35,511 bases of DNA from an uncultured Lysobacter sp. (GTDB lineage: Bacteria > Pseudomonadota > Gammaproteobacteria > Xanthomonadales > Xanthomonadaceae), in the NCBI GenBank assembly GCA_946480055.1, contig CAMLID010000030.1, forward strand, positions 1 to 35,511, written 5' to 3'. Both the position numbers and the translations under genes were made by a program. Shown here one piece after another: positions 8,213-16,325 of this stretch. Every line of letters begins with the position of its first letter. Position 1 is the stretch's first letter. The notes under the pieces are model-generated. The model had not been told where the DNA came from. It ran no database searches and saw only the letters and a list, made by a program, of their open reading frames with translations.

Positions 8213-9736
8213 ATGGACTCGACGCAGAACGCCATCCTCCTGGGCAAAGCCGTGACCACGCCCGAGAGCGGCCAGGTCTACCTGCAGGCCCGGCTGGGCA
8301 ACCGCCACGGCCTGGTCGCCGGCGCCACCGGCACCGGCAAGACCGTGACCCTGATGACGATCGCGGAGGGCTTCTCGCGCCTGGGCGTGCCGGTGTTCCT
8401 GGCCGATGTGAAGGGCGACGTCGCCGGCCTGGCCGTGGCCGGCACCCCGAACGACAAGCTGCTCGCGCGCGTGGCCGAGCTGGGCGTGCCCGACTACGCG
8501 CCCGAGGCCAACCCGACCGTGTTCTGGGACCTGTTCGGCAAGCTCGGCCATCCGGTGCGCACCACCGTCAGCGAGATGGGGCCGACCCTGCTGGCGCGCA
8601 TCCTGGAGCTCAACGACACCCAGTCGGGCGTGCTCGACATCGTGTTCAAGCTCGCCGACGACCGCGGCCTGCTGCTGCTCGACCTCAAGGACCTGCGCGC
8701 GCTGCTGGCACTGGTGGCCGAGGAGCGCAAGGACATCTCGACCTCCTACGGCCTGGTCAGCACCCAGTCGGTGGGCGCGATCCAGCGCTCGCTGCTGCGC
8801 CTGGAACAGGAAGGCGCCGACGCCTTCTTCGGCGAACCGGCGCTGGAACTGAGCGATCTGATGCGCACCACGCCCAACGGCCGCGGCATGATCAACATCC
8901 TCGCCTCCGAGCAGCTGATCATGAAGCCGCGTCTGTATTCGAGCTTCCTGCTGTGGCTGCTGTCGGAGCTGTTCGAGACCCTGCCGGAAGTCGGCGACCT
9001 CGACAAACCCAAGCTGGTGTTCGTGTTCGACGAGGCCCACCTGCTGTTCGACGACGCCCCGCCGGCCTTGCAGCAGCGCGTGGAACAGGTGGTGCGCATC
9101 ATCCGCTCCAAGGGCGTGGGCGTGTATTTCTGCTCGCAGTTCCCCGACGACGTGCCCGACGACATCCTCGGCCAGCTCGGCAACCGCGTGCAGCACGCAC
9201 TGCGCGCCTTTACCCCGCGCGATCAGAAGGCGGTCAGAACCGCGGCCGAGACTTTCGTGCCGAACCCGGCGCTCGACGTCGCCGAGGCGATTTCCAAGCT
9301 CGGCACCGGCGAGGCGCTGGTGTCGACCCTGCAGGACAAGGGCGTGCCGATGCCGGTCGAGCGCACCCTGATCGCGCCGCCACGCAGCCGGATGGGTGCG
9401 ATCACCGAAGCCGAACGCGCGCAGGTGCGGGCCGGCAGCCCGGTCGGGCACAAATACGACACTGAAATAGACCGAGAATCGGCAGCAGAAATGCTGGCAA
9501 AACGTGCCGAAACCGCCGCGGCCCAGGCCGAGGCGCCGCCGGCCAAGACCCGCGAACAGGACGAAGCCGAGGAAGGCGGCTTCGGCCAGGCAGTCAAGGA
9601 CGCCGTGTTCGGCACCAAGCGCCGCCAGGGCATGGTCGAGACCATGGCCAAGCAGACCGCGCGCACGGTCGGCAACCAGATCGGCCAGAAGATCCTGCGC
9701 GGCCTGCTCGGCGGAATCTTCGGCGGGAAGCGTTAA
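8213..9736 (+). CDS. HerA-like P-loop ATPase (DUF853, YjgR-type)
   Basis: A 507-residue cytoplasmic ATPase of the HerA/FtsK superfamily. Walker A is GATGTGKT at 37-44. Walker B is VFVFDEAHLL with D273 and E274. YFCSQFPDDVPDDILGQLGN is the conserved stretch with the sensor and arginine-finger region. The C-terminus is rich in Ala and Glu and ends in a Gly-rich tail (GLLGGIFGGKR), as in YjgR-like proteins. The cellular role is not established; related HerA proteins pump DNA, but YjgR types lack the nuclease partner, and no nuclease gene lies beside it here. I chose ATG 8213 over the upstream frame because homologous sequence begins there. Confidence 0.9.
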   Translation: MDSTQNAILLGKAVTTPESGQVYLQARLGNRHGLVAGATGTGKTVTLMTIAEGFSRLGVPVFLADVKGDVAGLAVAGTPNDKLLARVAELGVPDYAPEANPTVFWDLFGKLGHPVRTTVSEMGPTLLARILELNDTQSGVLDIVFKLADDRGLLLLDLKDLRALLALVAEERKDISTSYGLVSTQSVGAIQRSLLRLEQEGADAFFGEPALELSDLMRTTPNGRGMINILASEQLIMKPRLYSSFLLWLLSELFETLPEVGDLDKPKLVFVFDEAHLLFDDAPPALQQRVEQVVRIIRSKGVGVYFCSQFPDDVPDDILGQLGNRVQHALRAFTPRDQKAVRTAAETFVPNPALDVAEAISKLGTGEALVSTLQDKGVPMPVERTLIAPPRSRMGAITEAERAQVRAGSPVGHKYDTEIDRESAAEMLAKRAETAAAQAEAPPAKTREQDEAEEGGFGQAVKDAVFGTKRRQGMVETMAKQTARTVGNQIGQKILRGLLGGIFGGKR

Positions 9737-9802
9737 AGTCCGGGGTTCGGGGTCAGGGATCGGCAAGTGCGGCTTGCGCCGCGATGCCGCATTCCCAAGG
9801 CT

Positions 9803-9850
9803 TTCCGAGTTCCGAGTTCCGAGTTCCGAGTTCCGAGTTCCGAGTTCCGA
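9803..9850 (+). repeat. Tandem heptamer repeat (TTCCGAG), six full copies plus six bases
   Basis: TTCCGAG repeats head to tail without error from 9803 to 9844, with TTCCGA at 9845-9850. It ends 34 nt upstream of the NlpE-like ATG, in the 148-nt gap after the HerA-like gene. Seven is not a multiple of three, and the repeat sits where a promoter or leader would be, so changes in copy number could alter spacing. Confidence 0.97.
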
Positions 9851-9884
9851 ACCCCCCTCTCACCAACATACGGAGCGTGTCCGC

Positions 9885-10379
9885 ATGAACCCGAAGTTGC
9901 TCGTGATCGCCAGCGTCGCCCTCAGCGCCGCCATCGTCGGCTGCAAGCCCCAGCCGCCGGCCGAACCCGCCGCCGATGCGCCCAAGGCCGAAGCCGCCGT
10001 CGCCCCCGCGGCAGTGCCGGAAGCGGCGCCGCCGGTCGCGCCGGCGCTGGACGCCAAGGCGTTCGCCGGCACCTTCAGCGGCACCCTGCCCTGCGCCGAC
10101 TGCCCGGGCATCGACACCAAGCTCGAACTGAAGGCCGACGGCAGCTACACCATCGACGAGACCTACCAGTCGCGCAAGGACGGCAACAGCAAGGGCGACG
10201 GCACCTGGACCGCCGAGGAAGCCGGCCAGCGCGTGCGTCTGGACCCGAACAGCAAGACCCTGGAAGACCGTCTGTACCAGGTGGTCTCGGCCGACGAAAT
10301 CCGCGCCGTGGACAAGGACGGCAAGGCGATCGAAAGCCAGGCCAACCTCAGCCTCAAGCGTCAGCCGGCCGCGCAGTAA
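9885..10379 (+). CDS. NlpE-like outer-membrane lipoprotein
   Basis: A 164-residue lipoprotein. The signal peptide ends in a lipobox, AIVGC with C20 as the lipidated cysteine. A proline/alanine-rich linker (about 22-56) follows. The domain begins with [16 protein letters not shown] (C70 and C73), the hallmark of the NlpE N-terminal domain, and continues with beta strands ([18 protein letters not shown]). E. coli NlpE signals surface adhesion and copper stress to the Cpx system. This protein is shorter than E. coli NlpE and holds only the N-terminal domain, so a stress-sensing role is inference. The stop lies 10 nt before greB, suggesting one transcript. Confidence 0.88.
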   Translation: MNPKLLVIASVALSAAIVGCKPQPPAEPAADAPKAEAAVAPAAVPEAAPPVAPALDAKAFAGTFSGTLPCADCPGIDTKLELKADGSYTIDETYQSRKDGNSKGDGTWTAEEAGQRVRLDPNSKTLEDRLYQVVSADEIRAVDKDGKAIESQANLSLKRQPAAQ

Positions 10380-10389
10380 GACCCGCGCG

Positions 10390-10893
10390 ATGGGCCGATG
10401 GCGACCTCCCGCGGAGCAGAGCACCGCCCTGATCACGCGGGAGGGCCACGCCCGGCTCAAGCTGGAACTGGACGAGCTGTGGCGCGTGCGCCGTCCTGAA
10501 GTGGTGAAAGCCCTGGCCGCCGCGGCGGCCGAGGGCGATCGCTCGGAAAACGCCGAGTACACCTACCGTAAGAAGCAATTGGGCGAGATCGACCGTCGCG
10601 TGCGCTACCTCAGCAAGCGCCTGCCGGCGCTGCGCGTGGTCGAGACCGCGCCCACCGACCCGGACGCGGTCTATTTCGGCGCCTGGGTCGAAGTGGAGAA
10701 CGTCGCCGACGGCGAACTGCAGCGCTACCGCATCGTCGGCCCCGACGAAACCGACGCGCGCCTGGGCCATATCAGCATCGATTCGCCGCTGGCCCGGGCC
10801 ATGCTCAAGAAGCGCATCGACGACGAGTTCGAGGCCGTCTTGCCGGGCGGTGCGGCGCGGTTCGCGATCGTCGAAGTGCGGTACGAGGAGTAA
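10390..10893 (+). CDS. greB: Transcription elongation factor GreB
   Basis: GreB enters the secondary channel of RNA polymerase and stimulates cleavage of backtracked RNA. The 167-residue product has the N-terminal coiled coil (about 13-85) with the acidic tip GDRSENAEY, in which D50 and E53 match the catalytic tip residues of Gre factors. A C-terminal FKBP-like domain follows (about 90-167: [38 protein letters not shown]). [18 protein letters not shown] is more like GreB than GreA. It starts at ATG 10390, 10 nt after the lipoprotein gene. Confidence 0.95.
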   Translation: MGRWRPPAEQSTALITREGHARLKLELDELWRVRRPEVVKALAAAAAEGDRSENAEYTYRKKQLGEIDRRVRYLSKRLPALRVVETAPTDPDAVYFGAWVEVENVADGELQRYRIVGPDETDARLGHISIDSPLARAMLKKRIDDEFEAVLPGGAARFAIVEVRYEE

Positions 10894-10932
10894 GGTCCGC
10901 GCGGCGCGACTTTCGCGGTGAGGCGTGGCGGC

Positions 10933-10960
10933 GCGGTCGCGACTCGCCGCCGCTCCTACA
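10933..10960 (-). repeat. REP-like element copy 1
   Basis: Read on the minus strand it begins TGTAGGAGCGGCGGCG and ends GTCGCGACCGC, a variant of the repeat at 11512, 18002 and 18097. The TAG within it is the stop codon of the GNAT gene (10956-10958), and the last sense codon, CTG, shares its TG with the element's first bases. Confidence 0.85.
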
Positions 10961-11453
10961 GGGGCAGCTGCGGCGCGGTGGCCGGCGGAAACCAGCGCAT
11001 CGGCGTCGAGGGGATGCCGCCTTTGATCTGCTCAACACCTTCGGCCGCGAAACCCAGCCGCCGATAGACCGGCACCGCCAGGCGCGAGGCGTTGACGGTG
11101 ATCGGCAGCACACCGCTCGTACCGAACAGATCGTTGCGCGCCAGGTCCCACAATGCGCGCGCCAGTCCGCCGCGCTGCGCGGCGTCGTCCACGAACAGGT
11201 GGTAGAGGTGCTGCGGTTCGCGGATCGCGACCACGCCGAGCAGGCGGCCCGCGCCGGACTCGGCAATGTGGTAGCGGTAACCGTTGGCCAGGCGCTCGGC
11301 GGTGGCTTCCGGCGTCATCGACGCCAGCAAGGTGAGCGCGCCGGCGGCGTCGCAGTCCGGCGCGATCCAGCGCCGGGTCAAACCCGTGGTCAGTGCGGCG
11401 ATCGCCTCGGCATCGTGCGGTTCGGCGCGTCGGAAACAATGGTCGGAGCTCAT
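10956..11453 (-). CDS. GNAT-family N-acetyltransferase
   Basis: A 165-residue single-domain acetyltransferase of the GCN5 family; the substrate cannot be told. The N-terminus FRRAEPHDAEAIAALTTGL is the usual first strand and helix. LLGVVAIREPQHLYHLFVDDAAQRGGLARALW is strand 4 plus the acetyl-CoA pyrophosphate loop (QRGGLA). VPVYRRLGF (about 128-136) is the motif B tail. The start at ATG 11453 agrees with the fold. The last residues (PPATAPQLPL) are read right up to a REP-like element that supplies the stop codon, so the original C-terminus may have been changed. Confidence 0.9.
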   Translation of the reverse strand: MSSDHCFRRAEPHDAEAIAALTTGLTRRWIAPDCDAAGALTLLASMTPEATAERLANGYRYHIAESGAGRLLGVVAIREPQHLYHLFVDDAAQRGGLARALWDLARNDLFGTSGVLPITVNASRLAVPVYRRLGFAAEGVEQIKGGIPSTPMRWFPPATAPQLPL

Positions 11454-11511
11454 GCGGCGAGCTTATCGCGACGCGGTTGCGCGGGTCTCCACCAGCCGCC
11501 GCGCCGCGCAG

Positions 11512-11538
11512 TGTAGGAGCGGCGCAAGCCGCGACCGC
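11512..11538 (+). repeat. REP-like element copy 2
   Basis: Begins TGTAGGAGCGGCGCAAGCC and ends GCGACCGC. It differs from the copies at 18002/18097 at one visible base (C for T in GGCGTAAG). It lies between the GNAT gene and the upstream minus-strand gene, with copy 1 on the far side in inverted orientation, so the two bracket the GNAT gene. A 13-base direct repeat, GACCGCGAAGGCA, follows at 11533-11545 and 11551-11563. Confidence 0.88.
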
Positions 11539-11605
11539 GAAGGCAGGCCTGACCGCGAAGGCACCGCCGAGCAAGCAATGTCCCGCATACCCGTCTCGTC
11601 GCGAA

Positions 11606-12274
11606 TCAACCGCCCGCTCCCTGCTCCGCATCCAGCAACGCGTCCGGATTCGGCGCGTCTTCCATGTACACCGGCGACGACTTACCGGCGAGCTTGCGTT
11701 CCGGACCGTAGCGGTAGGCCTCGTCGCCCTGGCCGCTGTCGTTGACGTGGCCGACCTGGACGATGCGCGCGCCGGTCAGGAGGTTCCAGCTGAACTTCAG
11801 GCTGTCGTGGCTGTTGGTGCGGCTGTAGCGCTGCGCGTCCAGGCCGATCAGACGCATGCGCCGGGTCTGTGCGTCGTAGCGGTAGCGGTAGGTCGTCGCG
11901 GTGGCGGTGGTGCCGCCGGTGAGGTCCTCGACGACCAGCACGCCCTTCTTCAGCGACAGCGACGCCGCGCCCAGCGGCGTGGTCTCGAGTTCGGCCTCGC
12001 CGGCGGGCGAGTGCCCCAAGTCGAATTCGTCCCTGTAACCGATCATCACCCGCAGCAGGCGCTTGCTGTCGTTGCCGCCGACGTAGGCGGTGTCGACCAT
12101 GCCGTCGCCGTTGAAGTCGCCGTCCAGGCGGGTCTCGATCCGCGAATCGTCGGGCAGATAGTCCAGCAGCATGCGCTCGCTCATCGGGGCCAGCTGCGCT
12201 TGCTGCGCCGCAGCCACGCCGGTCAGCAACGCTGCGCATCCCATCCCCAGCCAGGCCCTGGTCCTGTTCTTCAT
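11606..12274 (-). CDS. Secreted protein of unknown function with an FG-GAP-like motif
   Basis: A 222-residue exported protein. It has a signal peptide (about 1-23, cleavage near AAAQ). A calcium-loop-like segment DGDFNGDGMVDTAYVG (51-66) has the D-x-D-x-D/N-G-D spacing of FG-GAP/VCBS or dockerin-type loops. The rest is beta-rich (VLVVEDLTGGTTATATTYRYR; SLKFSWNLLTGARIVQVG). Only one such loop is present, so a full propeller is unlikely. The open frame extends upstream to 12607, but that part is arginine/alanine-rich shadow; ATG 12274 opens the signal peptide. I cannot name a function. Confidence 0.8.
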   Translation of the reverse strand: MKNRTRAWLGMGCAALLTGVAAAQQAQLAPMSERMLLDYLPDDSRIETRLDGDFNGDGMVDTAYVGGNDSKRLLRVMIGYRDEFDLGHSPAGEAELETTPLGAASLSLKKGVLVVEDLTGGTTATATTYRYRYDAQTRRMRLIGLDAQRYSRTNSHDSLKFSWNLLTGARIVQVGHVNDSGQGDEAYRYGPERKLAGKSSPVYMEDAPNPDALLDAEQGAGG

Positions 12275-12440
12275 CCCTAATCCCCCTGTGCCGATCCATT
12301 GCGCGAATCCTACCCCCGCGCCGTTCCCAGGGATCACGCAAAACCCGCACCGCCCAGGCCAGGGCCAGGCCCGGGATGACCGCCGCGATGCGGGCCGCCT
12401 AAGATGAGCTTTATCGCCCCACCCCGCCCGGAGACGCCGT

Positions 12441-13676
12441 TTGGAACTCGACAGCGTATTGCGCGGTCTGCTCAGCGCGCTCGCGATCGGTCTGTTGATC
12501 GGCGTGGTGCGCGAGCGCGCGCATGCCGGCGAGCGCGCCGCGGTGGCCGGCGTACGCACCCATGCGGTGGTCGCGATCGCGGCCGCGGTCGCGGCCCTGC
12601 TCGGCACCGCGGTATTGGCGGCGCTCCTGCTGGTGGTCGGCGCACTGGCCCTGGCCGCCTACCTGCACACGCGCCACGACGACCCCGGCCTGACCGGCGA
12701 GGTCGCGCTGCCCGCAACCGCCCTGCTCGCCGCCTACGCCCAGAGCGAGCCGGCCCTGGCAGCCGGCCTGGGCGTGCTCGTCGCCGGCCTGCTGTTCGCC
12801 AAGCGACCCTTGCAGGCCTTCGCGCGCCAGGTCGTGTCCGAGCGCGAACTGCAGGACGCGCTACTCCTGGCCGCGGCGGCGCTGATCGTGCTGCCGCTGC
12901 TGCCCGACACCGCGGTCGATCCCTGGGGCGTGCTGGTGCCGTCGGCGCTGTGGAAACTGGTAGTGCTGGTGATGGCGGTGGGCATGCTCGGTCACGTCGC
13001 CCTGCGCAGCGTCGGTGCGCGCTGGGGCCTGCCGGTGGCGGGCTTTTTCTCCGGCTTTGCGTCCTCGACCGCGGCGGTGGCCGGTTTCGGCGAACGCAGC
13101 CGCGCCGAAGCCGCGCTGACCGGCGTGTCCGCGGCCGCCGCCCTGCTCGCCAATCTGGCCTCACTGGCCTTGTTCGCCGGCGTGATCGGCACCGCGGCGC
13201 CGCCCCTGCTGCGCGCCAGCGCCTGGCCGCTGGCGGCGGCCGCGGCGGTGCTGGTCATCTCGGCCGCACTGGGCTTGCGCAAGCCCGGCGCCAGCCATGC
13301 CCTGCCGAAAGCGCCTCCGGCGCGCGCATTCCGCCTAAGCCACGCACTGCTGTTGGCGGCGGTGATCGCGGCGGTGCTGTTGTTGTCGGCGTGGATGCGC
13401 CACCTGTTCGGCGACGCCGGAGCGTTGGTCACTGCGGTGCTGGTCGCGCTGGCCGAACTGCATGCGGCCGCGGCCAGCGTCGCCCAGCTCAGCCAGGCCG
13501 GCGACCTGAGCCTGGAGCATGCGCGTTGGGGCGTGGTCGGTCTGCTCGCGGCCAGCGCGGCGGCCAAGACCGTACTCGCCTTCGCCAGCGGCAATCGCCG
13601 CTACGCCCTGCACGTCGGCGCGGGCCTGCTCGGCATGGCCGCGGCCTGCGCCGCGGCGACCCTGGCCGGCGGCTAG
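12441..13676 (+). CDS. MgtC/SapB-DUF4010 family membrane protein
   Basis: A 411-residue integral membrane protein with about a dozen hydrophobic segments. The N-terminus (LSALAIGLLIGVVRERAH, GVRTHAVVAIAAAVAALLG) is the MgtC/SapB-type domain with its conserved Arg and Glu. The C-terminal half (GFASSTAAVAGFGERSR; LAELHAAAASVAQLSQAG) is the DUF4010 domain with polar residues within membrane helices. The transported substrate or partner is unknown. The start is TTG at 12441 with GGAGA about 6 nt upstream. No in-frame ATG near the start would keep the first helix, so the rare start is well supported. Confidence 0.87.
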   Translation: MELDSVLRGLLSALAIGLLIGVVRERAHAGERAAVAGVRTHAVVAIAAAVAALLGTAVLAALLLVVGALALAAYLHTRHDDPGLTGEVALPATALLAAYAQSEPALAAGLGVLVAGLLFAKRPLQAFARQVVSERELQDALLLAAAALIVLPLLPDTAVDPWGVLVPSALWKLVVLVMAVGMLGHVALRSVGARWGLPVAGFFSGFASSTAAVAGFGERSRAEAALTGVSAAAALLANLASLALFAGVIGTAAPPLLRASAWPLAAAAAVLVISAALGLRKPGASHALPKAPPARAFRLSHALLLAAVIAAVLLLSAWMRHLFGDAGALVTAVLVALAELHAAAASVAQLSQAGDLSLEHARWGVVGLLAASAAAKTVLAFASGNRRYALHVGAGLLGMAAACAAATLAGG

Positions 13677-13689
13677 GCGCGACGCGAAC

Positions 13690-15063
13690 TCAGTCCTCGA
13701 ACGCGACCTCGCCGTAGAGGTCGTGCTCGTCGCTGCCCAGGATCTGCACGTCAACGAACTCGCCCGGCTGCAGCCCGGCTTCGAAACCGTTCTGGATCTG
13801 GACCAGGCCGTCGATATCGGGCGCATCGCCCATGCTGCGCGCGATCGCCAGTTCGCCGTCGAGGGCATCGACGATGCAGCGCTGCACGCTTCCGAGCTTG
13901 GCTTCGAGCTTGGCCGCGGAAATCTCGGCCTGACGCTCCATGAAGCGCGCCAGACGCTCCTGCTTTACTTCCTCGGGCAGCGGGTCGGGCAGCGCATTGG
14001 CCTGGGCGCCGTCGACCGGCGAATAGGCGAAGGCGCCGACGCGGTCGAGCTGGGCCTCGTCGAGGAAGTCCAGCAGTTCCTCGAACTCGGCCTCGGTCTC
14101 GCCCGGGAAACCGACGATGAAGGTGCTGCGGATGGTGATGTCCGGCGCGATGCCGCGCCAGCGCTGGATCCGTTCGAGCGTCTTGTCGACCGCGCCCGGA
14201 CGCTTCATCAGCTTGAGCACGCGCGGGCTGGCGTGCTGGAACGGAATATCCAGGTACGGCAGCAGGATCGGCATGCCGTTGGCGCCGGTCTGCGCCATCA
14301 GCGGAATGATCTCGTCCACGTGCGGGTACGGGTAGACGTAGTGCAGGCGCGTCCACAAGCCGAGCTCGCCCAGGCCTTCGCACAGCGCCTTCATCCGGGT
14401 CTGGTAGGACTTGCCGCGCCATTCGCGCTCGGCGTACTTCATATCCACGCCGTAGGCCGAGGTGTCCTGCGAGATCACCAGCAGCTCGCGCACGCCGCCC
14501 ATCGCCAGCTTCTCGGCTTCGCGCAGCACCTGATCCACGGGGCGCGAGACCAGGTCGCCGCGCATCGAGGGAATGATGCAGAAGCTGCAGCGGTGATTGC
14601 AGCCTTCGGAAATCTTCAGGTAGGCGTAGTGCTTGGGCGTGAGCTTGACGCCGATACCGTCGTCGAGCTCCAGCGCGCGTCGCGGCACCAGATCGATGAA
14701 GGGATCGTGCTTGGGCGGCAGTGCGCTGTGCACCGCGGTCATCACGCTGGCGTAGTCCTGCGGGCCGCTGATCGAGAGCACGCCGGGGTGGGTCTCGCGG
14801 ATCAGCTCCGAGCGCTTGCCCAGGCAGCCGGTGACGATGACCTTGCCGTTCTCGGCGATCGCCTCGCCGATCGCGTCCAGCGACTCGGTCACCGCCGAAT
14901 CGATGAAGCCGCAGGTGTTGACCACGACCACGTCGGCGGCGTCGTAGCTCTGGACGATGTCGTAGCCCTCCACCCGCAGCTGGGTCAGGATGCGCTCGGA
15001 ATCGACCAGGGCCTTGGGGCAGCCGAGGCTGACGAAACCGACTTTGGGATTGACTGAAGACAT
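13690..15063 (-). CDS. rimO: Ribosomal protein S12 methylthiotransferase
   Basis: RimO adds a methylthio group to an aspartate of ribosomal protein S12 using radical SAM chemistry and a second Fe-S cluster. The 457-residue product has the N-terminal UPF0004 domain ([17 protein letters not shown] with C15; [20 protein letters not shown]). The radical SAM domain has C155, C159 and C162 in CNHRCSFC. The C-terminal TRAM domain (about 385-457) binds [15 protein letters not shown] and [11 protein letters not shown] are RimO signatures rather than MiaB. The ATG at 15063 is favoured over an upstream in-frame start at 15099, since family sequence starts here. It is convergent with the DUF4010 gene, with only 13 nt between stops. 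Confidence 0.96.
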   Translation of the reverse strand: MSSVNPKVGFVSLGCPKALVDSERILTQLRVEGYDIVQSYDAADVVVVNTCGFIDSAVTESLDAIGEAIAENGKVIVTGCLGKRSELIRETHPGVLSISGPQDYASVMTAVHSALPPKHDPFIDLVPRRALELDDGIGVKLTPKHYAYLKISEGCNHRCSFCIIPSMRGDLVSRPVDQVLREAEKLAMGGVRELLVISQDTSAYGVDMKYAEREWRGKSYQTRMKALCEGLGELGLWTRLHYVYPYPHVDEIIPLMAQTGANGMPILLPYLDIPFQHASPRVLKLMKRPGAVDKTLERIQRWRGIAPDITIRSTFIVGFPGETEAEFEELLDFLDEAQLDRVGAFAYSPVDGAQANALPDPLPEEVKQERLARFMERQAEISAAKLEAKLGSVQRCIVDALDGELAIARSMGDAPDIDGLVQIQNGFEAGLQPGEFVDVQILGSDEHDLYGEVAFED

Positions 15064-15200
15064 TCGCGAGTGGACCTGGCGGGACGCTCGGTCGCGCATG
15101 CGCGCGGGGCCGGACGTACTGGCTGAGTAAGGGGTGCGCAGGCCCGCGAGGACGGGCGCAACGGAAGCGGAACCGGCGCCTGATGCCGCCGGGGTCGCGA

Positions 15201-15206
15201 ATTATA
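15201..15206 (-). promoter_or_regulatory. Candidate -10 box of rimO
   Basis: TATAAT on the minus strand in GC-rich surroundings, 137 nt upstream of the rimO ATG. It would imply a leader of about 130 nt. No good -35 hexamer. Confidence 0.35.
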
Positions 15207-15215
15207 GCCCCGGCG

Positions 15216-15221
15216 CTAAAC
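15216..15221 (+). promoter_or_regulatory. Candidate -10 box of the dienelactone-hydrolase operon
   Basis: TAAACT, 34 nt upstream of the ATG at 15256, only 9 bp from the opposite-strand rimO candidate box, so the two promoters would overlap back to back. Weak match; inference only. Confidence 0.3.
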
Positions 15222-15255
15222 TGGACTCGATTCCCGCAGCTGAACGGAGGCCGCC

Positions 15256-15918
15256 ATGGGCCAGTGGACCGATCTGGACACCCCGCACGGGCCAATCGCG
15301 GCCTGGCGTGCCGAACCCAGCGGCCCCTCGCGCGGGGCCGTGGTGGTGCTGCAGGAGATATTCGGGGTCAACGAACACATCCGCAGCGTCGCCGAGCGTT
15401 TCGCCCAGGCCGGATACGTCGCGCTGGCGCCCGACCTGTTCGCCCCGATCCAGCCGCACATCGAACTGGGCTACGACAGCGACGACCAGGCGCGCGGGGT
15501 CGAGTTGCGCAACCAGGTCGGCTTCGACCGTGCCATCGACATCGCCGGCGCGGCCGCGCAGCGCTTGCAGACCGAAGGCCTGCGCACCGGCGCGGTCGGC
15601 TACTGCTGGGGCGGCAGCCTCGCCTTCCTGTGCAACACCCGCCTCGGCCTGCCGGCGGTGAGCTACTACGGCGCGCGCACCCTGCCCTTCCTCGGCGAGC
15701 CGTTGCGCGCGCCGATCCAGTTCCACTTCGGCGAGCGCGACGCCAGCATCCCGCCGGAGGCCATCGACCAGCACCGCGCGGCGATGCCGACCGCGCCGAT
15801 CTACCTCTACAACGCCGGCCACGGCTTCAATTGCGAACCGCGCCCGGATTTCCACGCCGACAGCGCAGCGCTGGCCTGGAGGCGTACTCTGGACTTCTTT
15901 GCGGATGCGCTGAAATGA
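15256..15918 (+). CDS. Dienelactone hydrolase family protein
   Basis: A 220-residue alpha/beta hydrolase of the dienelactone hydrolase family, which use Cys-His-Asp triads on lactones or esters. The triad is visible: C117 in GAVGYCWGGS, D162 in FGERDASIP and H189 in NAGHGF. VVVLQEIFGVNEHIR near the N-terminus is the family's oxyanion/active-site entry segment. The substrate is not known. A good Shine-Dalgarno, ACGGAGG, stands 5 nt before ATG 15256. The stop overlaps the HIT gene (ATGA). It heads a tight four-gene overlap string ending in pxpC, but a link to 5-oxoproline chemistry is not shown. Confidence 0.92.
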   Translation: MGQWTDLDTPHGPIAAWRAEPSGPSRGAVVVLQEIFGVNEHIRSVAERFAQAGYVALAPDLFAPIQPHIELGYDSDDQARGVELRNQVGFDRAIDIAGAAAQRLQTEGLRTGAVGYCWGGSLAFLCNTRLGLPAVSYYGARTLPFLGEPLRAPIQFHFGERDASIPPEAIDQHRAAMPTAPIYLYNAGHGFNCEPRPDFHADSAALAWRRTLDFFADALK

Positions 15919-16325
15919 ACTCCTGGCACCTGCATCCGCAATTGGCGGACGACACCCACCCGGTCGCGCAGTTCAAATTGTGCGAATTGCGCTTGATGGA
16001 CGACGCCAACCATCCCTGGCTGATCCTGGTGCCGCGGGTCGAGGATGCGGTCGAACTGATCGACCTCGACGAAGCCCAGCAGGTCGAGCTGACTCGCGAG
16101 GTCGCCACCACCAGCCGCGCGCTGCAGAAGGCGTTCTCGCCGCACAAGCTCAACGTCGCCGCGCTCGGCAACCTGGTGCCGCAGCTGCACGTGCACGTGA
16201 TCGCGCGCTTCCGCGAGGACATCGCCTGGCCGCGTCCGGTCTGGGGCATGGCCACCGCGCAGCCGTACTCGCCCGAGGCCCTGGTGCGCCGCATCCAGCG
16301 TCTGCAGGAGGCGCTGCGGACGTGA
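15915..16325 (+). CDS. HIT-domain protein
   Basis: A 136-residue member of the histidine-triad nucleotide hydrolase/transferase superfamily. The core is HPWLILVPR (33-41), the helix LTREVATTSRALQKAF, and NVAALGNLVPQLHVHVIAR. In the H-x-H-x-H triad the first position is Gln (Q90), while the middle nucleophilic histidine H92 and the following H94 are kept; this QLHVH form is, to my recollection, common in a proteobacterial subgroup. The substrate is unknown. The start at ATG 15915 overlaps the preceding stop, and the stop overlaps the pxpB GTG, so translation of all four genes is probably coupled. Confidence 0.9.
   Translation: MNSWHLHPQLADDTHPVAQFKLCELRLMDDANHPWLILVPRVEDAVELIDLDEAQQVELTREVATTSRALQKAFSPHKLNVAALGNLVPQLHVHVIARFREDIAWPRPVWGMATAQPYSPEALVRRIQRLQEALRT

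Noticed and set aside
8180..9766. 528-residue open frame opposite the HerA-like gene
   Set aside because: His/Gln/Arg-rich shadow; the plus strand carries intact Walker A and B motifs.
9803..9850. Reading the heptamer array as a CRISPR or coding repeat (RVPSSEF)
   Set aside because: Seven-base unit without spacers; the protein-like repeat is only an artefact of translating the array.
13519..15057. 512-residue open frame opposite rimO
   Set aside because: Shadow; rimO has all its cysteines on the other strand.
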